This document shows, piece after piece, positions 45,230 through 53,185 of a stretch of DNA of 64,000 nucleotides. Every line of letters begins with the position of its first letter. The stretch's first letter is position 1. Source of the DNA: UBA6912 sp963792895. GTDB taxonomy: Bacteria; Actinomycetota; Acidimicrobiia; Spongiisociales; UBA5794. Both the position numbers and the translations under genes were made by a program. The notes below the pieces were generated by a model. The model saw only the letters and a list, made by a program, of their open reading frames with translations, did not search any database and had not been told where the DNA came from. The stretch lies in contig CAWBYA010000008.1 in assembly GCA_963792895.1 (NCBI GenBank), forward strand, positions 186,001 through 250,000. Direction: 5' to 3'.

Positions 45230-46129
45230 ATGACGCGTGCGAGCCTGCCGATGGCGGTCCTTCTGCTGGCTACCGCTGCGTGTTCGGCGGGTGTTGCTCC
45301 TCCGAGCACCGCCCCCTCTACGGTGCCCACAAGCGCAACCACCACCGCCACGTCCGTGGCTGCCCCGCCATCGAGCCCGGCGCCGAGTGCGGCGTGCATC
45401 ATGGGCGACGTTCCTTTCGGCGCCGACGGCGTCGTCGGGTCGTTCGGAGACACCAGCGGTGACGCCGCGGCCATCTCGGGCTTCCGCTGGTCGGCGGAAG
45501 AAGAATGCGAGCGGTTCGTCATCGACCTCGTGACCAGCGGAGGGTCACCCGCTGCGACCCTGGGCGACACGACCGTCGAGCTGCGGCCGGCGTCCGGCTT
45601 CGTTCGCATCACGCTGGCGCCCGAGGTGCTGACGACGTCGATCGCAGACACGATCGTCGATACACCCCTCGTCGTGGCGGCGTACGTCGTGCGACTCGAG
45701 AGTGGGAGCCTCGCGGTCGACCTCCACCTGGACGCCGCAACCGGAGTTCGAGCACGAGCGTTCGCCGTCGGATCGCCTGCGAGAGTCGTCGTCGACCTGC
45801 GCCCAGCCAACTCCGACCCGCCCGTCGAACCGCCGCGCAGCACAGCCGACGTCGTGCTCCTTGGGCCCCTCGCCGGGCCCGCTGAATATCCTCTTCGGGT
45901 GAGCGGCTACGCGCGCTCGGCCGGCCGAGGCCTCGTCGCCGTGCTTGCCCCTGCCAGCCCGGACCGTGTTGTCGAGTCGATCGAGCCGGTCGACGGCCTC
46001 GATGCCTGGGGTGAGTTCACGACGGTGTTCGACGATGGCCCGACGGGCACGGTCGCGCTGCTGGTGGGCGACGATGCAGCTGAGACCGGGGGCTCCGCCG
46101 GCCTACGGACGATCCTCGACCTCCGTTGA
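45230..46129 (+). CDS. Lipoprotein with AMIN-like and Gmad2-like domains
   Basis: 299 residues. Signal and lipobox in LLATAACSAG, then a Thr/Pro/Ser linker. The middle (about 65-195) alternates strands as in AMIN-type domains: ASGFVRITLAPEVLTTSIAD, VAAYVVRLESGSLAVDLHLD and RVVVDLRP. The last 90 residues (VVLLGPLAGPAEYPLRVSGY, WGEFTTVFDDGPTGTVALLV) resemble Gmad2, an immunoglobulin-like domain of surface and spore proteins. Its end overlaps the 3' end of rimM by 27 bases on the opposite strand. A cell-envelope role is likely; details are unknown. Confidence 0.75.
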   Translation: MTRASLPMAVLLLATAACSAGVAPPSTAPSTVPTSATTTATSVAAPPSSPAPSAACIMGDVPFGADGVVGSFGDTSGDAAAISGFRWSAEEECERFVIDLVTSGGSPAATLGDTTVELRPASGFVRITLAPEVLTTSIADTIVDTPLVVAAYVVRLESGSLAVDLHLDAATGVRARAFAVGSPARVVVDLRPANSDPPVEPPRSTADVVLLGPLAGPAEYPLRVSGYARSAGRGLVAVLAPASPDRVVESIEPVDGLDAWGEFTTVFDDGPTGTVALLVGDDAAETGGSAGLRTILDLR

Positions 46130-46633
46130 CGACCCGTCGGCGAAGAGACCGATGGGTGGCGTGATGACGATCGTGCCGCCGTGCGGCTCACCGACGAGCG
46201 CTGCCACGAACGGCACCTCTACGGCGGTCTCCTGCGGCGTCGTCACAACCAGGCGGTCTTGGGCGGTGCCCAGGACGACGTCGGTGACTTCCCCGAGGGT
46301 GGCTCCGTGGGGATCTACGGCGGTCAGGCCGATGAGGTCCTCGGGCCAGTACTCGCCCTCTTCGAGGGCGCGGCGTTCCGCTGCGCTGATCGAGAGCGTT
46401 GCTTTGGCGAGCAACTCTGCGGCGTTGCGATCGCCAACTTCGTCGAGCCGAAGGAGAACCCCTTCGCGGTGACGCCGCACCTCGCCGACGGTGACGAGCG
46501 AAGGGGTCCCGTCAGTGGTGAAGCGGGCACCCACCACAAACCTTCCTGGATGATCGGAAAGAGGAGCGACGAGCACGTCACCTCTGATCCCGTGGGCACG
46601 CACGACGAATCCAACCGGAATCAGATCGGTCAT
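46103..46633 (-). CDS. rimM: 16S rRNA processing protein RimM
   Basis: 176-residue 30S assembly factor acting on the 16S head with protein S19. The N-terminal barrel starts MTDLIPVGFVVRAHGIRGDV and LVAPLSDHPGRFVVGARFTT; the PRC-barrel has EEGEYWPEDLIGLTAVDPHG and LVVTTPQETAVEVPFVAAL. ATG 46633 is family-like and seven bases after the KH-protein stop. trmD, which normally follows directly, is missing: the next downstream gene is a convergent lipoprotein, and trmD sits about 44 kb away. Confidence 0.95.
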   Translation of the reverse strand: MTDLIPVGFVVRAHGIRGDVLVAPLSDHPGRFVVGARFTTDGTPSLVTVGEVRRHREGVLLRLDEVGDRNAAELLAKATLSISAAERRALEEGEYWPEDLIGLTAVDPHGATLGEVTDVVLGTAQDRLVVTTPQETAVEVPFVAALVGEPHGGTIVITPPIGLFADGSSTEVEDRP

Positions 46634-46640
46634 CGGGTCG

Positions 46641-46892
46641 TCAGTCGAGGAACTCGACCTGAACGTCGATGCCTTCCTCGTCCCCTGCGGCACCTGCGAG
46701 TGTGCGGATCGCCCTGGCGACCCTTCCGCGACGCCCGATGACGCGTCCCATGTCGGACTTGGCCGTCCGTACCTCGGCCATCATCGAATCCTGGCCATCG
46801 TCCACCATCTCGAGGACGACTTCGTCCGGCTCGTCGACGATCTCGCCGACCACGTACCGGACCACTCGTTCTGCGATCTCGCCCTTGCTCAT
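46641..46892 (-). CDS. khpA: KH-domain RNA-binding protein (KhpA/YlqC family)
   Basis: 83 residues, the usual size. The KH core reads SDMGRVIGRRGRVARAIRTL with the GxxG loop as GRRG. The start MSKGEIAERVVRYVVGEIVD and end EEGIDVQVEFLD fit the family, which binds RNA with KhpB and influences division and ribosome function. ATGA overlap with rpsP shows translational coupling. Position between rpsP and rimM is the standard one. Confidence 0.93.
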   Translation of the reverse strand: MSKGEIAERVVRYVVGEIVDEPDEVVLEMVDDGQDSMMAEVRTAKSDMGRVIGRRGRVARAIRTLAGAAGDEEGIDVQVEFLD

Positions 46893-47374
46893 GTCGTCTC
46901 CTCAGTCGCCGCGTCATCGGCCACCGGGGCCGACGTCTCGGCAGTCGTGGCCTCGCTCACCACGGTCTCGGTGGTCGCCTCAGGCGCTGGATCCACCTCT
47001 CCCTGTGCGTCAACGTCTTCGATCGTGGCCTCTGGATCCGGCACCGAACCAACGACGTGGATCTCCGGCTCCGGCTTGGCCGGCACCTGCGCCTCGATGG
47101 TGTGGATGTCGCCTTTGGCGATCCGGAACCGGGTCCAGGCTCCCGAGATCTCCAACAGCTTCTTGGCCCGGTCGGTTGGCTGAGCGCCGGTCTGCAACCA
47201 ATGGAGCGCACGATCATTGTCGATCTCGATGAGCGAAGGCTCCTGCCGAGCGTCGTAGCGGCCGATCTGTTCGATGTACGCCCCATCGCGCGGCCTGCGC
47301 GAGTCAACCACCACGACGCGGTACGTCGGCTGCTTCTTCTTGCCCATCCGCGTCAGGCGGATCTTGACTGCCAA
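46889..47374 (-). CDS. rpsP: 30S ribosomal protein bS16
   Basis: 161 residues. The core LAVKIRLTRMGKKKQPTYRV, VVVDSRRPRDGAYIEQIGRY and DRALHWLQTGAQPTDRAKKL is the complete family. An acidic Glu/Ala/Thr-rich tail of about 75 residues follows (for example ATTETVVSEATTAETSAPVA), as in many actinobacterial S16 proteins. TTG 47374 is chosen since AGAGGTG lies upstream and the family starts M-A-V-K; a start at 47440 would run into ffh. Four bases separate it from the ffh stop. Confidence 0.95.
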   Translation of the reverse strand: MAVKIRLTRMGKKKQPTYRVVVVDSRRPRDGAYIEQIGRYDARQEPSLIEIDNDRALHWLQTGAQPTDRAKKLLEISGAWTRFRIAKGDIHTIEAQVPAKPEPEIHVVGSVPDPEATIEDVDAQGEVDPAPEATTETVVSEATTAETSAPVADDAATEETT

Positions 47375-47378
47375 GTCG

Positions 47379-48717
47379 TCACCTCTTCTTGTTCCGACCC
47401 ATCCCCGGTAGTGCGAGACCCGGTATCGGGCTCTTGCCACCGGCGATGGCTCTCATCATCTTCTGGGCCTCGGTGAACTGCTTGAGGACGCCGTTCACGT
47501 CCTGCGGGCGGGTCCCCGAGCCTGCGGCGATGCGGCGCTTGCGGCTCCCGTTGATGATCTTCGGGTTGCGCCGCTCCGCCGGCGTCATCGATCGGATGAT
47601 CGCCTCAACCCGGTTCAGATCGCGCTCATCCACCTGGACGTCGCGCAGCATCTGACCGGCGCCGGGCAGCATACTAACCAGTTGCTGCAGCGGCCCCATC
47701 TTCCGGAGCTGCTGGAACTGCTCGAGGAAGTCCTCGAGGTTGAAGCTGGCCGTCCGCAGCTTCTCGGCCGCCGCCATTGCCTCTTCCTCGTCGTAGGCCT
47801 GTTCCGCCTTCTCGATGAGGGTGAGGACGTCCCCCATTCCCAGGATCCGGGACGCCATCCGCTCCGGATAGAACGCATCGAGGTCGTCGAGGCCTTCGCC
47901 GAGGCCGACGAATTTGATCGGCCGGCCTGTGACCTCCCTGGCCGAGATGGCTGCCCCGCCCCGGGCGTCGCCGTCGAGCTTGGTGAGCACGAGCCCGGTG
48001 AGCTCTGTGTGCTCCAGGAAGCCCTTGGCGACGTTGACGGCCTCCTGTCCGGTCATCGCATCGACGACGAGCAGCACCTCATGGGGGTCTGTCGCCTTCT
48101 TGACCTCCGCCAGCTCCTTCATGAGATCGCGGTCGATCTGGAGTCGCCCGGCGGTATCGACGATGACGACGTTGTTGCCCTCCTGCCTGGCCTGTTTCAT
48201 CGCTGCTTTGGCGACCTTGGGCGCCTTCGACCGGCGATCGACGAAGACCGGCACGCCGATCCGCCTGCCAAGCGTCTCGAGCTGGTCGATGGCTGCCGGC
48301 CGCTGCAGGTCCGCTGCGACGAGCAACGGGCGGCGACCCTTCGACTTGAGGTGCTTGGCGAGCTTGGCGGCGGTGGTCGTCTTGCCCGAACCCTGGAGCC
48401 CGGCCATGAGGATGACGAGCGGCGGCGCCGCAGGGCGGGCCAGCGGCGCTTCACTGCCGAGCGTCGTGATGAGCTCCTCGTGGACGATCTTGATGACCTG
48501 CTGGCCCGGGGTCAGGCTCTTGGTGACCTCGGCGCCGATGCGCGCGTTCCTTGACCCTGCCGAGGAAGGTCTTGACGACGGCAACGTTGACGTCCGCCTC
48601 GAGAAGGGCGAGACGCACCTCGCGCAAAGCCGCCTCGACGTCACCCTCGGCGAGACGGCCCTTCGACCGCAACCGGGAGAAGACGTCGCCGAGTTGGCGG
48701 GAAATGTTGTCGAACAT
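47379..48717 (-). CDS. ffh: Signal recognition particle GTPase Ffh, frameshifted
   Basis: Targets ribosomes making membrane proteins. About 445 residues joined. The N-domain from ATG 48717 (MFDNISRQLGDVFSRLRSKG, ALREVRLALLEADVNVAVVK, TFLGRVKERA) is in one frame. The rest is in another: SLTPGQQVIKIVHEEL, the P-loop MAGLQGSGKTTTAAKLAKHL, VVIVDTAGRLQIDRDLM, LTKLDGDARGGAAIS and the M-domain (MGPLQQLVSMLPGAGQMLRD, ERRNPKIINGSRKRRIA). One extra C near 48540 breaks KERAIGAEV. As Ffh is essential, this break is most likely a sequence error. First gene of the ffh-rpsP-KH-rimM run. Confidence 0.95.
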
Positions 48718-48799
48718 GGGCCGGAAGTGTAGGCGAGGCGCGCAGTTCCATTTGGGGTGGTCACCTCTTCGGTGCGAAGGGTCCAGTAGCTTTCGAGCC

Positions 48800-49432
48800 G
48801 TGGACGATTCTCGGCTTCGTGATCTGCGCGCTGCGTACGACGCCGATGCCTCCCGGCGCGACGGCATGGAGCCGGAGCAGTGGCGACGCGATCTGGTGAA
48901 CGGGCTGGCCGCGAGGGTGCTCGCCGGGGGCGGGCGACGAGTCGTCGAGCTCGGGTGCGGCACCGGACGCATGGCGGTCCAGCTCGCCGCTGCCGGGCTC
49001 GAGGTGGTAGCAGTCGATCTCTCTCCCGAGAATGTGGCTCGCGCCAAGGGCAAGGGCGTCGACGCTCACGTGGCCGACTTCGCATCGCTCCCGTTCGAAA
49101 ACGCCTCGTTCGACGGGATGCTCGCGTTCAACAGCCTCCTGCACGTGCCGAAGGCCGCGCTTGCGCTCGTCGCGGCGGAGTCCCGACGCGTGCTGCGGGA
49201 GGGGGCATCGGCGCTCGTCGTGGTCTGGGGTGGCGTTGAGCACGAGGGTCCGCTCGAGGACGATCGGCTGTCGCCTCCGCGCTTCTTCTCGTTCTTCACG
49301 GACGAGGGCTTGCTGGCACTCCAACTCCCCGGTTTCCGCCGCATCGAGACGCGTTTCTTGCACGAGCACGAGGAGCCGGGCAGGCACCGGCTCCATCCCC
49401 AGGCGATGCTGCTCGACGCCGTCGCGGGCTGA
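48800..49432 (+). CDS. Class I SAM-dependent methyltransferase
   Basis: 210 residues. Motif I RVVELGCGTGRMAVQLAAAG with motif post-I VVAVDLSPENVARAKGKGVD, acidic motif II in HVADFASLPFENASFDGMLA, and FNSLLHVPKAALALVAAESR with RVLREGASALVVVWGG define the Methyltransf_11 fold. The end HRLHPQAMLLDAVAG is family-unspecific. The substrate is unknown. The gene is divergent from ffh with an 82-bp gap. GTG 48800 is the only start that does not read far back into ffh. Confidence 0.86.
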   Translation: MDDSRLRDLRAAYDADASRRDGMEPEQWRRDLVNGLAARVLAGGGRRVVELGCGTGRMAVQLAAAGLEVVAVDLSPENVARAKGKGVDAHVADFASLPFENASFDGMLAFNSLLHVPKAALALVAAESRRVLREGASALVVVWGGVEHEGPLEDDRLSPPRFFSFFTDEGLLALQLPGFRRIETRFLHEHEEPGRHRLHPQAMLLDAVAG

Positions 49433-49579
49433 CTGAGGTCTCAGAGTTGGGGCGCCGATCTCGTTCGAGGCCGCAGCGCCCGATGACGGTGCGGCCATGC
49501 ATACCTGCCTGGGCGCGTAGCGCATGAGTACGACCTGATCCTCGACGCAGACGTGATCCCGATCGCGTCGCGGCGTGGC

Positions 49580-50200
49580 TCAACCGAGGATGATGTCGGC
49601 GCCGCTCGCGGCGATAGCGACCCGACGCACCCCGGCGCCGGCGCCGACGAGGCGTATGTCGAGGTCGTGATGGCCGAGCCACTGCGCCACGCGCTCCGGA
49701 TCGCCGCCGAGCTCCACCCATGCAATGCCCTCCGGCGATGAGATGTGATCCGCCGTGGCGCCACCGGGATGGTCGGTGCCGGTGACCTCCCACTGGATGA
49801 AGAACGGGACGCCCTCGTTCACCATCTCGTCGAGACCGGCGAGGCGCCAGGCCAGCACGACGCCGTCGGGTCGTTGCCGCGACATTGCCCGCACGGTGAG
49901 TCCGAGCCGGGCGGCGACGACATCGATACTGCTCGTACGGAGACACAGCCCACCAGGCGCCTCGCCGGTGTCGCCCCGACCGGCTACCCACCGACCCATC
50001 GCGCTCTGGGCCGCTTCCCGAGCGTCGACGACCGCCATCAGTTCGAGATAGTCGGGCCCCAACGGCACGATCCGGTTGGCCGTGCCGTGGCCGGGGTGCC
50101 GCCCACCTGGCACGGACGTGAGGCCGTGCCGGGCCGAAAGACCCGCGGCGGCCCTGTCGAGGTCTCCTACCGTGAGGATGACATGATCGAAGCGCAGCAT
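49580..50200 (-). CDS. Glyoxalase-like (VOC superfamily) protein
   Basis: 206 residues. MLRFDHVILTVGDLDRAAAG, then HGLTSVPGGRHPGHGTANRI and VPLGPDYLELMAVVDAREAA match Glyoxalase_3/VOC proteins, with FDHV, HGTAN and LELM carrying the usual metal-site residues. The second half has VPFFIQWEVTGTDHPGGATA and WVELGGDPERVAQWLGHHDL. The substrate is unknown. It is nine bases after a small CxxC protein on the same strand and may share its transcript with the RbsD-type gene. Confidence 0.85.
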   Translation of the reverse strand: MLRFDHVILTVGDLDRAAAGLSARHGLTSVPGGRHPGHGTANRIVPLGPDYLELMAVVDAREAAQSAMGRWVAGRGDTGEAPGGLCLRTSSIDVVAARLGLTVRAMSRQRPDGVVLAWRLAGLDEMVNEGVPFFIQWEVTGTDHPGGATADHISSPEGIAWVELGGDPERVAQWLGHHDLDIRLVGAGAGVRRVAIAASGADIILG

Positions 50201-50209
50201 GCCGTGGAG

Positions 50210-50410
50210 CTACGAGAGACGGTGCTCCGATGCTGAGCCAGAAGTCGGCTCCACATCGTCTGCCGTGATCTCGATGTCCCATCGATCGAGGCACTCCACG
50301 CACCGGTACGCGACGATGTCGCCGGGACGGAAGCCGCCATATGGCTCGGCGCTCAGCAGGCCGCACCGTCCCCCACAGTCGATGCAGATGATCTCGGTCG
50401 CAATCGGCAT
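50210..50410 (-). CDS. Small CxxC zinc-ribbon-like protein
   Basis: 66 residues starting MPIATEIICIDCGGRCGLLS with CxDC and ending near YRCVECLDRWDIEITADDVE with CxEC, so two knuckles that could bind one zinc. No other domain is visible. It lies 49 bases after the RbsD-type gene and nine bases before the VOC gene. Small zinc-ribbon proteins of this type are common in actinobacteria and mostly uncharacterised. No strong ribosome-binding site is seen. Confidence 0.7.
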   Translation of the reverse strand: MPIATEIICIDCGGRCGLLSAEPYGGFRPGDIVAYRCVECLDRWDIEITADDVEPTSGSASEHRLS

Positions 50411-50459
50411 GCGAGGACGGTAGCCGCCGGAACCCTGCACGCGCCGCCAGATGCGGCCG

Positions 50460-50912
50460 CTAGAAGGGGTCCGGCGCCCCGGGGTGCAGTCGTTTGTAGA
50501 GATCGACCGCCGCGTCCAGGTAGTTGACCCCGCATACCAACGCAACGCTCGAATACGCCGAGCACTCACCGGTCTTCACATACACATAGGCCCTGTCGGC
50601 CATGTCCGCCATGAGATCGGCGTGAGGTTGGGCCGACGGCTCGACCGGCAGCCGGCCGGCGACGTCGGCGTAGACATCGGGGTTCCAATCGGCGAACTCG
50701 GTGGCGACCATGGCCGCCTCGATCACCAACTCACCGGCGACCGCGTCCACGACCTGCGCCATGGTGGGGACACCACACGCGATCGCGAGGTCAACTCGGC
50801 GGTGACCCGTCGGAATCCGCAGCCCGGCGTCGGCTACCACGATCACGTCGCCGTGACCTGCCGCCGCGATGACCTCGAGGAGTTCAGGATGAAGGACTCC
50901 GCTGTGCTTCAT
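50460..50912 (-). CDS. RbsD/FucU-family sugar mutarotase
   Basis: 150 residues. MKHSGVLHPELLEVIAAAGH followed by GDVIVVADAGLRIPTGHRRV places the catalytic His in AGHGD; IACGVPTMAQVVDAVAGELV and the end VALVCGVNYLDAAVDLYKRL fit FucU/RbsD. The family interconverts cyclic sugar forms (beta-pyran to beta-furan or alpha to beta anomers) after uptake. GGAGAA precedes ATG 50912. It is divergent from the SorC-type regulator, and its 87-bp upstream gap carries a GCAC-N4-GTGC dyad. Likely acts on the sugar imported by the ABC system at 61.7-64 kb. Confidence 0.9.
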   Translation of the reverse strand: MKHSGVLHPELLEVIAAAGHGDVIVVADAGLRIPTGHRRVDLAIACGVPTMAQVVDAVAGELVIEAAMVATEFADWNPDVYADVAGRLPVEPSAQPHADLMADMADRAYVYVKTGECSAYSSVALVCGVNYLDAAVDLYKRLHPGAPDPF

Positions 50913-50945
50913 GATCGGTTCTCCGTCCTTGCCGCTCCAGGCCCT

Positions 50946-50957
50946 GCACAAATGTGC
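50946..50957. promoter_or_regulatory. GCAC-AAAT-GTGC dyad, candidate SorC-type operator
   Basis: Inverted repeat in the gap between the mutarotase and the SorC-type regulator, with extra symmetry CC..GG at the flanks. A second weak copy (GGAC-AGTT-GCTC) begins 18 bases away at 50964. The same GCAC-N4-GTGC form occurs twice before the lsrF-like gene. Confidence 0.5.
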
Positions 50958-50999
50958 TGGGCTGGACAGTTGCTCGTGGGGCGATGATACTTCCTGAGA

Positions 51000-51935
51000 A
51001 TGGCTGAGAACAAAGCGCGTCGCGAGCTCCTGATCCGTGCCGCCTGGCTCTACCATGAGCGAGGATTGAATCAGCAAGCGGTCGCTGATCGTCTCGGGAC
51101 TTCCCGCTCGACGGTCAGCCGCCTCCTCGCCGACGCCGAGCGCGAGGGCATCGTCCGGGTGGTCGTCACGGAATCTCTTCCTGAGACGGCCCGACTCGCC
51201 GAGGCGCTCATCGAGCGCTACCACCTCGAAGGGGCGACGGTCGAGCCGGCGCTCGAGGGGGAAACGCCGATGGACGCTGCAGCCACGGCTATGGCCCGAC
51301 GGATGGAGTCGATGGTTGCCGCGGGGTCGATGACCATCGCCGCCGGATGGGGACGGACCCTCGGCCGATCGGCGCAGGTAGCGAGAAGCATGCACACCAC
51401 GGGGGTCACCCTGGTCGATGCGTTCGGGCACACCACAACAGACGAGATCGCCCCGGCGGTCGAAGTGTCCAACAGTCTGGGGAACAAGTTCGGGGCGCGT
51501 GTCATGCACATCCCCTCCCCCGGGTTCGCTTCGAGCGCCGCAATCGCTGCGAACTTCTATGAGTCTGAGCCGGTTGCAAAGGCCTTGGACCGGGCCCGTG
51601 AAGCGGATGCCGTCATCGTCGCCGTCGGCGTCGTCGGCCACGAATCCCTGCTCTTGACGGCCGGCTACCTCGAACCAGAGGTGATGGAACGTCTCATGGA
51701 ATCTGGCGCGATCGGGGAGGTCTTCGGGCGCTACTACGACGCTGCGGGCTCCGCAGTCATGCCGGACGCTCTGCATCCCGTCTCGTTGAGCCTCGACGAT
51801 CTGCGAGCTGCGCGCCGGGTGATTGCCGCGGCCGGCGGCGCCGAGAAAGCAGCCGCCGTGAAGGGCGCGATAGCTGCCGGAATCATCGATGAGCTCGCCG
51901 TCGACGTGAGCCTGGCTGAGGCCCTTCTCGCCTGA
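51000..51935 (+). CDS. SorC/LsrR-type sugar-sensing transcriptional regulator
   Basis: 311 residues. The N-terminal helix-turn-helix is LIRAAWLYHERGLNQQAVAD, RLGTSRSTVSRLLADAEREG. The sugar-phosphate-binding domain has GSMTIAAGWGRTLGRSAQVA, TLVDAFGHTTTDEIAPAVE, SSAAIAANFYESEPVAKALD, and VIVAVGVVGHESLLLTAGYL. Regulators of this family, such as LsrR and DeoR of B. subtilis, are released from DNA by a phosphorylated sugar. It is divergent from the mutarotase and convergent to the RuBisCO-like gene, so it likely controls the whole locus. ATG 51000 fits the family start. Confidence 0.93.
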   Translation: MAENKARRELLIRAAWLYHERGLNQQAVADRLGTSRSTVSRLLADAEREGIVRVVVTESLPETARLAEALIERYHLEGATVEPALEGETPMDAAATAMARRMESMVAAGSMTIAAGWGRTLGRSAQVARSMHTTGVTLVDAFGHTTTDEIAPAVEVSNSLGNKFGARVMHIPSPGFASSAAIAANFYESEPVAKALDRAREADAVIVAVGVVGHESLLLTAGYLEPEVMERLMESGAIGEVFGRYYDAAGSAVMPDALHPVSLSLDDLRAARRVIAAAGGAEKAAAVKGAIAAGIIDELAVDVSLAEALLA

Positions 51936-52048
51936 CGGCAGAGAGAACCAGCCGGGAGCAGAGCCGGGAGCGCGACGGCGGCCCGCAGGGGCGGCGCCGA
52001 CCGGATCTCATGCCCAGGGAGACGCAACGCCCCCAACCTGCGCCGCAC

Positions 52049-53185
52049 CTACGCCTCCACCGCCGTGCGAAAGGACGCCGCCGTCGCGGCGAGGCTGTCT
52101 CCACGGTGGAGATCGCCGCCGATGAGCAACGCAACGTCACTCCCATAGAACTCCACGATCTCGGGGACGCGGCGCAGCGTCATACCGCCTCCTGGGGCAG
52201 GGAGAGCCGGAGGGACCGTGCCGAGCGGCGTGCGCAACGCCTCCGCTACTTCCCGGCACTCGCTGGGGCTGAAGCTGAACCTCCCGCCGTAGCTCGGGAA
52301 GATCGAGAGATCCGCACCTGCCAGCCGCATGAGCTTCCCGTAGAGAGCGCCGTGGCTGATGCCGTTGGTGGGAGAGGAGGTGTACGAGCCCAGGAATGCA
52401 GGGTGACCCATGATGGGGATCGCGAGATCGTCCCTGCGAGCCAACTGCTGCATGTGGTCGAAGCCGGTGATGCCCGGCAGCACCAGCAGGCCGCCCGCCC
52501 CTGCGTCCACTGCGATCTGCATCCGTTCTTCCAGCACGAGATGCGGAGCATTGATGCTCGGCATGTAGACGCAGTTGAACCCAGTCTGCTCGTTTGCCTT
52601 GGCCACGGCTTCCGCACACCGGCCGACCCGCTCTGCGAAGGGGGCGAACGGCTGATTCGCCAAACTGTGGTCGTCCTTGATCATGTCGATACCGCCGAGG
52701 GCGAGCTCATATGCCGTCGCCGCAAGTCGATCGGAAGACAGACCCATCGGCTTCAGCGCCGTGGCCAGGAGTGGACGGTCCTGGGCGTCGAACAGCGCAC
52801 GTAGACCGGCAATTCCGAACCTCGGCCCGGCGAGCGCGTCGAGCAACGACCCGGGAAGGGTGAAGTCGACCAACCTGATCCCCGGCAGCAGGGCGCTGTT
52901 GCCCCACAGGACGTTGAGCAGTTGAGGAAGCTCGTGGCCGGTGGTCTCCACGGCGTAGCTGACTGCCACGCGGGCCCGATCTCGCGCCACCGTCTCGATG
53001 GACTCGATGCGTCCGACGACCTCGCGCTGGATGTCGTCGTCGGGAACGAGGTCCGCCGGGAACTCGATGGTCTGTTCCACACGGAGAGCATTCGCCCGCT
53101 GCTCGACGTCGGCCGGGTCGCCGGTGAACTCGTAGATCGCATCGATGCGTTCTCCCGATACCGAGAGCGACGTGGGCTCGATCAT
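52049..53185 (-). CDS. RuBisCO-like protein (form IV), altered active site
   Basis: 378 residues of the RuBisCO large-chain fold, shorter than most. N-terminal part from MIEPTSLSVSGERIDAIYEF, then the barrel: LLATALKPMGLSSDRLAATA (Lys175 kept, Lys177 not), LALGGIDMIKDDHSLANQPF (Lys201 and Asp203 kept, Glu204 replaced by His), LYGKLMRLAGADLSIFPSYG (no loop-6 Lys334), APGGGM in place of SGGIH and LLIGGDLHRG for the second phosphate loop. It cannot be a carboxylating RuBisCO. Form-IV relatives catalyse enolisation or 1,3-proton transfer of ketose-1-phosphates or act on oxo-isoapionate phosphates. ATG overlaps the transketolase stop (TGATG). Last gene of the operon. Confidence 0.9.
   Translation of the reverse strand: MIEPTSLSVSGERIDAIYEFTGDPADVEQRANALRVEQTIEFPADLVPDDDIQREVVGRIESIETVARDRARVAVSYAVETTGHELPQLLNVLWGNSALLPGIRLVDFTLPGSLLDALAGPRFGIAGLRALFDAQDRPLLATALKPMGLSSDRLAATAYELALGGIDMIKDDHSLANQPFAPFAERVGRCAEAVAKANEQTGFNCVYMPSINAPHLVLEERMQIAVDAGAGGLLVLPGITGFDHMQQLARRDDLAIPIMGHPAFLGSYTSSPTNGISHGALYGKLMRLAGADLSIFPSYGGRFSFSPSECREVAEALRTPLGTVPPALPAPGGGMTLRRVPEIVEFYGSDVALLIGGDLHRGDSLAATAASFRTAVEA

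Noticed and set aside
46889..47130. Long acidic tail of bS16 as something novel
   Set aside because: Acidic Ala/Glu/Thr-rich tails are common in actinobacterial bS16 proteins.
48551..48799. N-terminal extension of the methyltransferase
   Set aside because: It would read antisense through the start of ffh and is not family-like; GTG 48800 gives a normal start.
52049..53185. A true carbon-fixing RuBisCO large subunit
   Set aside because: Loop-6 lysine, Lys177 and the Glu of KDDE are missing, and no small subunit, phosphoribulokinase or activase is near.
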